Assembly (NCBI GenBank): GCA_015143295.1
Contig: CM026568.1
Location: forward strand, 18,482,607-18,546,606
Length of the DNA: 64,000 bases
Reading direction: 5' to 3'
Origin: Tetracentron sinense
Lineage: Eukaryota; Streptophyta; Magnoliopsida; Trochodendrales; Trochodendraceae
A program made the position numbers and the translations under genes. The notes beneath the pieces are model-generated. The model was not told where the DNA came from and searched no databases. It saw only the letters and a program-made list of their open reading frames with translations. This document shows, piece after piece, positions 55,908 through 64,000 of the stretch. Position 1 is the first letter of the stretch. The number at the start of each line of letters is the position of its first letter.

Positions 55908-55991
55908 TACTACTTATAGGGGGTTAGAGCTAGGGTTTATGCGGCAATTAGGGTTTTATTTTCGTCGAAGGTTTTTAGTTTGGTATGTCGG
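55908..55991 (-). promoter_or_regulatory. 5' leader/proximal promoter with telobox motifs
   Basis: On the minus strand AAACCCTA occurs twice within about 45 bp before the ATG at 55907. Teloboxes are known in promoters and leaders of plant translation and cell-growth genes. Confidence 0.45.
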
Positions 55992-56464
55992 GCCTGCTTT
56001 AGATTAAATTTACAGAAACACCATTGAATGCCATTTTGACTGATTGACCAAAATGCCATTAACCTTGCCTATGGGCTATGGACTATTAAGAAGTCCACAA
56101 AGCCCTGATTAGGATCCGTTTGGTTCGGGTTCTATTGGCCATAATCAATTATGATGAGAACTAAATTTTGGCATTCATCAATTGTGATTAGAACTATAAA
56201 ATTGCCATAATCGATTTTACTCGATTAAATCAGTTAATAAAACTTATCCAAACGAGCCCACTGCCACAAGAAGAAGAGATGATTGATGACGATTTTCGGT
56301 CTGCTGAGTTTAGATGTGTCATATAATTTTTTTAGTCAAGGAACTGCAAACTGCAGATGAGGCTTTTTCGCTCTCAATACGATTATGAGCAGATGATAGT
56401 GAATGTTACCTTCCAAAAAGTACTCTATAAATTGATAGAAAAAAGATTTATTAATAAATTTAGA
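55992..56464. other. Intergenic with a small MITE
   Basis: At about 56111-56260 ends GGATCCGTTTGGTTCGGG and (inverted) GGGCTCGTTTGGATAAG enclose inverted 'ccataatcaatt' motifs: a probable hAT-type MITE. Otherwise nothing recognised. Confidence 0.4.
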
Positions 56465-57430
56465 CTAGGAAAGAACTCGTGCGATGCACGAACAATATTG
56501 AGAGAAGAATGCAAATAATTATTTGGAAAATATAAATAATTATATGTAATCTAGACTTCAAATAGGTGATATTATTGGGCATTAAAGTTCCCAAAACAAA
56601 ATAAAAAACAAAAAATCTAACTATCCTACAATAATCTTTTCAACTTTCTCCTACGCAAATGCCCAACTTATAAGGTGCAAGACTTTTAGAATCCAAAAAA
56701 TATAAAATAAAATAAAATAAAGAATAAGCAAGTACCACCACAAAAGTGATAGAGACTCGGAAATCTAAGTTATTCTAATAGTAGATATTGCAACAATATA
56801 GATTGATCAAAATCAATACCATGTTTCAGAATTATAGCAAAATGAATGAGGTACCTCAATATACTACAGCTTGTACCAAAAAATGATTTTTTAATTAAAA
56901 AATCAAGAACTCTCTTTCATTCACAATTGTGCATGATCATTGTGTGTAGATTCATATGCTGGCTACCGAGAGGAGGAGAGATGAGAGTGTATTTCTAAAG
57001 ATGCAACGTGAACATGTCCTTTTGTGAAAGGAGAACAGTTGCATCTTATAGAATAGATAGAGGTAGCCCACAAACTCAATTAAAGGAGGGAGAGAAAGAG
57101 AGAGAGGGTGGAACGTTACAGACCACCTCTTCAATTCTCCCTTCAAACGTTGCAAATATCAATCAATTAATGAAAGTTTCAAAGGTGGCTTACTTAAGTG
57201 GTTACGTTTCCATTAAAGGCTTGGCTAGAGAGGGGTGCGTGGATAAAGAGTGGAGTAACATTATTAAACGCTTGGCTAGAACGATACATCCTAAAATACA
57301 GACCCCACTCCTTCTCTCTCTAACCATTGTAAAGAGTAATTAAGACATACGTTAATAATACCTAAAATTCCTCTAAAATTGCCATGTGTCTACAATCATC
57401 TCTTAGGCCGCCATGTGTCCACCCACCTGC
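56465..57430 (-). mobile_element. Helitron 3' end (minus strand), body uncertain
   Basis: CTAG at 56465-56468 followed on the minus strand by T, preceded by the hairpin TCGTGCATCGCACGA (about 56477-56491), as in the 47.1-kb element. The 5' end was not located; 57430 is only the approximate limit of unassigned sequence. Confidence 0.4.
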
Positions 57431-57439
57431 TTAGGTTTC

Positions 57440-59215
57440 ATAGTAAGTAATTGTCTTTACAATGACTTAAATTTAGATTGTCTTTACAATGACTTATAAG
57501 GTTTATATAACGATGATAACAACTAAAGACGTATAGAAATAAATCTCTATTAAATCTATCATATTCAAAATCAAATCTACCTACATATGAGATATGGTGT
57601 ATAGGGTGGTAATTGAACAAAATGTTCGCGAGCTACTCGATACTCGCCTCGTTAAAAGCTCGTTCGCTTATTTAGTAAATGAGCCGAGCTTGAACACCAT
57701 TTTCGAGCTCGTTTAGTCAACGAGCCGAGCTTGAACACACCCCTGCTCAGCTCGATAAAAGCTGGTTCGATGACATATATATATTTAAAATATATATAAT
57801 TTATTTAAATATTAAAAAGAAATAAATTTATTTTTTATTAGTTAAGTATATAGAATTATTTTTAAAATATATTTTTTTTAATCAATTGATAGACTTAGTG
57901 TGACTGTGTGAGTGGTTAGGTGGGTCAGTGTTTTTAAGCGGGTTGGTGGTTCATTGTGTTTAGGTGGGTCGGTAGGCCAGTGGCACTTAGCCCATTTGTG
58001 TTTGACAGATTATGGCACTAAGGCCCTTCTTTTTATAGCCCACACAGCCACACTTCCTCTAATGTGTGTGTACTTTCACGTGTGTTTTCCAATTGATTTT
58101 AGTCCCACATCGGTAAGGAACCCAAATTTCTATGGAGAGATGGACTATAAAAAGGTGAGGGGGACTCCTAGTAAGAGCTAAGCTCAGCCAAGCCAATAGG
58201 AATCGGCTTTACTCTAAAGCTTAGAGCTAGCAAGCCATGGTCTAGTATTTTAGCCTAAAGAGTAACTCCCCTTTTCTCGGCTTAGCTTGGCCTGAAAAAT
58301 TATTAGCCCCATTAAAAGCTCGCGCTTGGGGTCTCAAATGCATTCTATTTCGAGCCGAACTAAGCTCGAGCTCGTTTATATTTTCACGAGCCGAACACAA
58401 GCCAAGTTTGAACAAGAATACTAATGTTTGAACTGAGCTCGAGCCGAGCTCAAACAATAGAAAATTTTTGCGAGCCAAGTTCGAACACCCCACTACTCGG
58501 CTCATTCGGCTCGAGTATCACCCCAAATGGTGTATCATCTCACCTTATTATACATTTCTATTGTATTCTCTAAGTCTATCTCTAATACCCTCCAAAAATT
58601 GAATGGATCTTTGAAAAAGGATCATGCAATTGATTACAAAAAGTAGCCCATGATTGTTTAATTTTGTTGATAAATCGTCATAACATCCAATCGTGGATGT
58701 CGATAATCACTGCTTATCTGTGAAGATCATCATTGTTGCATCTCGCTCATCTTAGAGTCTGTCAAATATAGTGGCTCACTAAATTAGATTGTCATGATCT
58801 CTCCCAGTAAAACATAAAGAGAAGCCAATCGTTCAAGGAAAATAAAATAAAATAAAAAAGAACTCGGAAGTTTGGTGATCGTTGTAGCTTTGGAACTAAA
58901 AAAAGAGGTTTAGGTCGGACAGGCGGCCTTGTCATCGTTTGGAAGAATAAGATTTAAAGAAAAAATGTCAAACTAAGGTCTAATTGACCTGCTTTGATGC
59001 CAAGTAAATAAAGTGATTTATTTAAATACATGTGTGGCTTACAAGGACTCAAAGAAAGTTTAAATAGATAATCCAAGATTTCTAATATAGAAGGAAATAT
59101 CAATCAAATCTAACCATATTCTAATCTAATCAAATTATATTCAAACTTTAAATTTAAATATACCTAAGGATGAGATACACTATTGTATTCTCTAAGTCTA
59201 TCTCTATTATAAAAC
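57440..59215 (-). mobile_element. TRIM-like LTR element, minus strand, with nested insertion
   Basis: 3' LTR in two pieces (57440-57601 and 58535-58612), internal segment 58613-58995, and 5' LTR about 59000-59215. Next to the 5' LTR the minus strand reads TTGGCATCAAAGCAGG, a decayed initiator tRNA-Met primer-binding site (two C/T or G/A changes). The internal region resembles 35650-35830 ('actctaagatgagcg'). No coding capacity. Confidence 0.6.
57602..58526. mobile_element. GAGCC-rich hAT-like element nested in the TRIM
   Basis: Ends TAGGGTGGTAATTGA and, reverse-complemented, TTGGGGTGATACTCGA. Perfect 8-bp duplications ATGGTGTA lie at 57594-57601 and 58527-58534 (a ninth base, T, also matches, so 8 or 9). 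Both terminal regions are dense in CGAGCCGAGCTTGAAC motifs. About 58101-58140 contains TCCCACATCG and, 33 bp later, TATAAAA. Non-autonomous. Confidence 0.75.
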
Positions 59216-60629
59216 ACCCCTCTTGCTAGGATGGTGAAGGTTGTATCCATTGGTGTTCATCTCATTCGAATGACGTGGCAAGACGGTTTGTTAAGCCATT
59301 AATTCTAACAAGTATTCTATAGGTAAATAGTGGACCACCAAAAAGGAAAAAAAAATCTGCAATGGTAGATGAACACCAATCCCTTGACTGAGACCAAGCA
59401 CTTATTGTTGCTTCGAATGAAAGAAAAGCAAACTGTTTATCTAAATAGGCAATTCATTGTTGCACAACAAATTAAAGGTTTAGACTAATGTCCCCATGTA
59501 TGATTGTTGCCTTTCATTTTTTTAATATTTCTGACCTATTTACTTAATAAAATAAAATTATCTGCTTAATAACAAAAGACCATCCATTTAAAAAGTGATA
59601 TATAGAGAAACACAGAGTCTAGAGGTGATGTAAACAAACTGATATTGAAAGTTCTTGGATAATCTTTACACTGGCCCATAGGGTTTTTATATAAAGACGA
59701 GAACATCTAAAGATTGATAAAAATTTCAATCGAACATAATTTAATCTTACCTAGCCTAATTAATTCAAATTCAAATTTACCTAGAGATGAGATACATAAG
59801 ATTTTATATGATTTTCTCAAATAGCTTCTTGCAATTACATGATCCTTTGAAGAAGGATAGTGTAATTGGTTATACTATGTGAAAAAAGGCAAAGAAAGAC
59901 ACTTAGTTGGGACTAAAATCGACGGTCAATAACCGTTGAAATTTTATCCACGGTCGTTTCTCTTTTACAGTTAGTGGCTGTCGAATTGTTTACAAAAGGA
60001 GATTTCAGAAAGTGGGGGGTGTTACGACACACAAATGCTAAGTGCATCTTTCATATCTCAATCAATAATCCTCTACAACCCTAATCATCTTTTTTGGGCT
60101 CAGGTGTGTTTTCTCTCCTACGGTTGAGTTTTCCATCCCTAGAAGAACAAAGAAACAACTACTCTTAGAAAATGACATCTTCATACTCTATGAAAAGTAA
60201 TCCAGAATGGACGTTGATTCGGATCAGTGATATTTTTCAATTCATTGAAACGCTACTCAGGCAACTGCGAATTCTCGACACAATCGATGTCAAAGATAAG
60301 GATTTCTTTGCCGATGCTGACTAATCTAATTGAGTGATGCTTGTGGTATGGATGCTCGAGAGGTTTGTCCTAGTAGCTAGATAGAAAATTTTTCATCAAT
60401 ATAGGTGTAAAGAAAATAAAGAAAGGCTTAAAAAGAATCCTAGAAACAAAGGACCAAGATAAAAGTCTCAAGACTTTCACTTAAAGACTTGAATGTATTA
60501 GCAAAGTTCATCTCAAAATACAATATATTGGAATCTTTGGATACCATTGCAGTCTTAAATCACTTAAGACAACAGTTCCTTTCATGATTAGCTTTTATGC
60601 ATAGCAATAAGAATATCAAGTCTTAAATC
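59216..60629. other. Intergenic, with one more TRIM-family LTR copy
   Basis: 59640-59870 (minus strand) repeats the TRIM LTR (TTTATATAAAaaccc form near 59690 inverted) and a little internal sequence. The rest shows no recognised gene. Confidence 0.45.
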
Positions 60630-61071
60630 TGTTGGAAAAAACAATAGACCCAACGGAAAAGATAAACAAACACAATTAATGAATTTATGAGGACAAATAG
60701 AAACACAAGAAAATATGTGGTTTGGCAAATACCCTGTCTACATCCACGGGCCAAGATCTGATTGCTTTCTTCCTTATTCAGATAAATCTTGAGAAACCAG
60801 TACAATAAACACTCTCCTCTTAGATTAAATCTCAACCCAGACCCAAATCCCCTTGTACACCCTTCTCAACTCATCTTCTCAATGAAACTTGAAGAAGGAT
60901 CCCTATCTCTCTTTCCTAAAACCTTTCTCCAAAACCTAGAGGGCTTAATCCCTTTCTATTATCTCCAAACCCCAAAACCCTAGACCTATATATATATATA
61001 TATATATATATATAAGCCTAAAATAGAGTTCTAATAGAATAAGAAATCCTAATTAAGCCACATACTCAACA
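60630..61071 (-). repeat. Copia-D 3' LTR
   Basis: 442 bp, TGTTGG...CTCAACA on the plus strand, with a TA run at about 60987-61013. Confidence 0.85.
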
Positions 61072-61410
61072 ATCTCCACCTTGGCAAAAACTTCGAGATG
61101 CTGCCATAGTCAAGAGAATTGATTTGCTAATCATCAATCAAACCTTCAGGATAGAACACCGCATCACCCACATCTGGGACGCACCTCTACCTCAAATCAG
61201 AATCTCTCTCAAAATCCTATAACTTGTTTTCAATTACCGAAAACTCGTTTGCAGATACCGCAAACAACTCTTTGACCTTGTCCACCTCTGCACTATCTGT
61301 GAAAGAAACCCATCAGCTACACACACCCTCGAATCACCCCAGAAAGTCATCCACCAGATTTGATGAAATACAGTCAAAACCTGTGTGTAGCCTGAAAATC
61401 ATCCTCCATT

Positions 61411-62753
61411 CTAGAAGAACCTCGGACGAGGACATAAACTCGTCCTCTCCTTCAAAGGCACGTCATCACCATCTTCATCCTTACGAAAACTCTTCGGAAT
61501 ACTAGTCTTCACTCCAACTACGAAAGAGATCTTAGGTGAGCTTTCTACTCTCTGCATAACATCTAATTTTGACTTTCCTGCAAACCTTGTAGAAGCTCCA
61601 CCTACCATTGTATTCTCATCCAAGAGATACAAATTATCACATTTCTTCCCCTTCATCAAAACTAAGCATTCTCGCTTAATTTTAATAACTCGACCCCTTG
61701 TTGTGTAGCAATAACCCTTGGAGTCTAACTGGTCAAGAGAAATCAGATTCCTTCTCAACTTAGGGACACAAGCTACCACTCCCAAAGTCTGAATCACTCC
61801 ATCAAACATCTTTATCTTTACAATTTCAAACCCCATGATTTCACATTCAGATTCATCACCCAATGAAACTTTTCTGGCCCTCTTTCAAAAAGTATCAAAA
61901 TATTTCATATTTGAGCAAATATGAAATGAAACCCCCAAATCTAAAATCAATTCACTAGAAGAATTGTCCATACATTTGGAAATTGTGAAAGCATCTCTAA
62001 TGTATTCCTCATTGTCCATTGTTATTGCCGTCGAAGAACCTCTCTTCCCATCAGTACGTAATGGACACTCCTTTTTAAGTGTCCTAATTATTTGCAATGA
62101 TAGCACTCGACCCCGCCTTTTCCCTTGGATTTGGATCTATCCCTACCTTTTTCAAATCCTCTCTCCATGTCTCTTCCTCCTTCCCAAACAACCATAACAT
62201 GATTATGATTCTCATCATGCATTGGTATCTACCTAATCTCGTTAGAGAGTAGCACCGTCGTAACCTCCTCCAATAACAATGTCTCCTTGTCATATATGAG
62301 GGTTGTCACCAAGTTCTCATATGATTCTGAAAGTGATGTAAAAAGACTCATGCCCATATCTTCTTCATCCATCTGAATATCAATTTTCTACAGTTGATTC
62401 AAGATCTGATTGAACGCATTCATGTGCTCGATGAGATCAGCACCCTCCACCATCTTCAAGGTATTCAATTGTTTTTTCAAATATTGCATGTTGGTAATGC
62501 TCTTTCCGATGTAGAGCTTTTCCCACTTCATCCACAATTTCAGTATTCATTATTTATCCATAATGTTATGCATCACGTTATCTGCAAGACAGAGGTGTAT
62601 TGTGCTGACTACCTTCGCCTCAATGTCTTCCCAATCTGTATCTAGCATCTTTTCCGGTTTATTGGACTCCCCCTTCAATGCTCTTGTGAGACCCTGTTGA
62701 ATTAGGATATCCTTTACCTCATTTGCCACAATTGAAGCTTCATTTTCTGTCAA
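61411..62753 (-). pseudogene. Copia-D gag and protease, degenerate
   Basis: Pieces in several frames. 62550-62753 begins the gag (MTENEASIVANEVKDILIQQ). Near 62100 CYHC and LGHLKKEC mark a zinc knuckle interrupted by a stop. At 61885-62106 the protease active site reads ILDLGVSFHIC, so the catalytic DTG/DSG is DLG and the enzyme is probably dead. At 61411-61863 GVVACVPKLRRNLISLDQLD is the usual end of the protease region, and the frame ends in a charged tail without reaching integrase. Confidence 0.75.
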
Positions 62754-62789
62754 ACTTTTCTAGGAAAAATTGCCCAAAATTTTTCATCA

Positions 62790-63233
62790 TGAAAAATAAT
62801 TAACATGATGGAAAAGATTAACAAACAGAATTAATGAATTTATGAGGATAAAGAGAAACACGAGAGAATTATGTGGTTCGGCAAATAACATGCCTACATC
62901 CATGGGCCAAGATTCGATTGCTTTCTTCCTTCCTTATTTAGAGAAATCTTGAGAAACCAGTATAATAAACACTCTCCTTTTAGATTAATTCCCAACACAA
63001 GCCCAGAGCCCCTCGTACTTTCAACTCACCTTCTCAATGAAACTTGAAAAAGAATCCGTATCTCTCTTCCCTAAAACTTTTCTCCAAAAACTAGAGTGCT
63101 TAATTTCTTTCTATTATTTCCACACCCCAAAACCCTACACCTATAATAACACACACACACAATATATATATATATATATATATAATAGAGTCCTAACAGA
63201 ATAAGAAGTCCTAATTGAGCCACATACTCCACA
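62790..63233 (-). repeat. Copia-D 5' LTR
   Basis: 444 bp; diverged from the 3' LTR, especially at its inner edge. CA then TA microsatellite at about 63149-63183. Confidence 0.8.
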
Positions 63234-63238
63234 AAATC

Positions 63239-64000
63239 TCCCTACAAATAGAAGGTGACTATAAATGTGTAAGTTTCACATGCCACATATACAACAAAGG
63301 CAAGGAGAATTTCTTCCTATTCCTTTAGAGGGAAGTGTTGTAATTTGTAAAATTTTCTAGATCTTATCATGTGATCAATACAATATTCTAGTATGTGCTT
63401 CAAGAATAGTTGTGGCATATATGATATAATAAATTTTTATGGCAATTGAGCTCAGTCTAGAAATAATTTTGCAGAGGATACAAAGGTAGTCAATTTTTGT
63501 TGCTAGAAAGAAATTCTGACGAAGGGGAGACTCGTTTCAGTTGGATAGTGAAAAATATGGAGCAGTTACTAATAACTGATTATTTATGGGTCTCACTTAT
63601 TAATATCAAAAATAATAATAAGGACTCTATCTAATAGAGTCCTTATTGATAGTGAGTACTTCTTACAATCACTTTAAAAGAGTTCTATTAAAAGGATTTA
63701 CTAATAACTTCTTTCTACTTATAAGAGACTAAAGAGTCGTCATTAAGATCTAGTTTAAGATTGGGTCCCCCTAGCTAAAGTATTAAAAGCCTAAATTTAC
63801 TTTTTTAGGCTAGTATGAAATATAAATTATTTTTTTTAAAAATCTAAATTTAATATATTTATTTTTATTAGACGTTACTCTCTTTATATTAATTAATTTT
63901 ACAATACATTAATATATTTTATAAAATATATTTAGTAATTAAGTTAATTTTTTTTATAGGGATTTAAATTTAATAAGAATTACTAATAGTTGATTATTTA
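63239..64000. other. AT-rich intergenic end of window
   Basis: No gene seen. A perfect 14-bp stem with a 3-base loop (AATAAGGACTCTAT at 63617-63630 and its complement at 63634-63647) sits in an AT-rich region that may be part of another foldback repeat. Confidence 0.4.

Larger units (their letters stand above)
60630..63233 (-). mobile_element. Copia-D, gag-protease-only non-autonomous Copia element
   Basis: LTRs at 60630-61071 (442 bp) and 62790-63233 (444 bp) with perfect target-site duplications AAATC at 60625-60629 and 63234-63238. The purine tract AAGGTGGAGAT precedes the 3' LTR. The internal region is only about 1.7 kb and encodes gag and part of the protease, with no integrase, RT or RNase H. 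LTRs carry TA microsatellites near their middle. A canonical primer-binding site is not visible beside the 5' LTR, where the sequence is a local palindrome (TTTTTCATCATGAAAAA). Confidence 0.85.

Noticed and set aside
58101..58140. USE plus TATA considered as a true snRNA or 7SL gene
   Set aside because: No U1, U2, U4, U5, U6 or 7SL-like sequence follows about 30 bp downstream; kept only as a promoter-like module in a transposon.
61224..61505. Plus-strand frame of 93 codons in Copia-D
   Set aside because: Antisense to the degenerate protease-end region of the element.

Overview
This window is nuclear DNA from a flowering plant, probably a eudicot. The DNA is AT-rich and gene-poor. It carries plant-type Ty1/Copia retrotransposons primed (in two cases) by initiator tRNA-Met, a tRNA-derived SINE, Helitron ends, many MITEs, spliced genes with GT..AG introns, and telobox (AAACCCTA) motifs in one 5' leader. 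I cannot name the species from sequence alone. No rRNA, tRNA, CRISPR or bacterial operon features were seen.

Layout. 1-1.6 kb: old repeat relics. 1.6-6.9 kb: Copia-A, a broken Copia element with 300-bp LTRs and TSD GTATA. 7.2-7.8 kb: a two-exon gene on the minus strand for a small secreted protein with three cysteine-knot-like repeats. 8.5-10.2 kb: a long inverted-repeat element holding an exon-like insert. 11.2-12.0 kb: a LINE fragment. 12.05-18.5 kb: Copia-B, young and apparently intact, with a 1308-aa gag-pol, near-identical LTRs and TSD CAATT. 18.6-23 kb: a CACTA-type end and two LTR remnants. 24.4-25.0 kb: the second copy of the cysteine-rich gene. 25.1-30.9 kb: the rest of the duplicated segment, with several later insertions. 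32.7-35.1 kb: a 2361-bp solo LTR with TSD GAAGA. 35.1-36.1 kb: a TRIM-like element. 38.2-43.7 kb: Copia-C nested inside a GAGCC-rich hAT-like element, followed by a SINE with a 16-bp TSD. 44.05-45.2 kb: a Mutator-like non-autonomous element containing a tandem array. 45.6-48.3 kb: LINE fragments and a short Helitron. 48.6-55.9 kb: an unrecognised minus-strand gene candidate with a clear first exon, and a tandem array of exon-like units interrupted by a hAT element. 57.4-59.2 kb: a second TRIM-like element with a nested hAT-like insertion. 60.6-63.2 kb: Copia-D, a gag-protease-only element with TSD AAATC.

The only well-supported host genes are the two cysteine-rich paralogues at 7.2 and 24.4 kb. 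Their flanks match well beyond the coding exons, and a second matching block (about 10.3-10.9 and 29.9-30.9 kb) follows in the same order. The simplest reading is an old tandem segmental duplication whose two halves were later spread apart by transposons. Two MITE insertions can be polarised because the sister segment still shows the empty site.

The strongest unusual signals are: a possible self-priming signal in Copia-B (a 12-nt perfect complement between the expected primer-binding site and its own LTR, with no tRNA-type PBS); the duplicated 22-cysteine secreted proteins; a Mutator-like element that amplified a palindromic unit in tandem; and Copia-C with TA...TA LTR ends confirmed by its TSD. 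All statements rest on reading the sequence; no database search was run.
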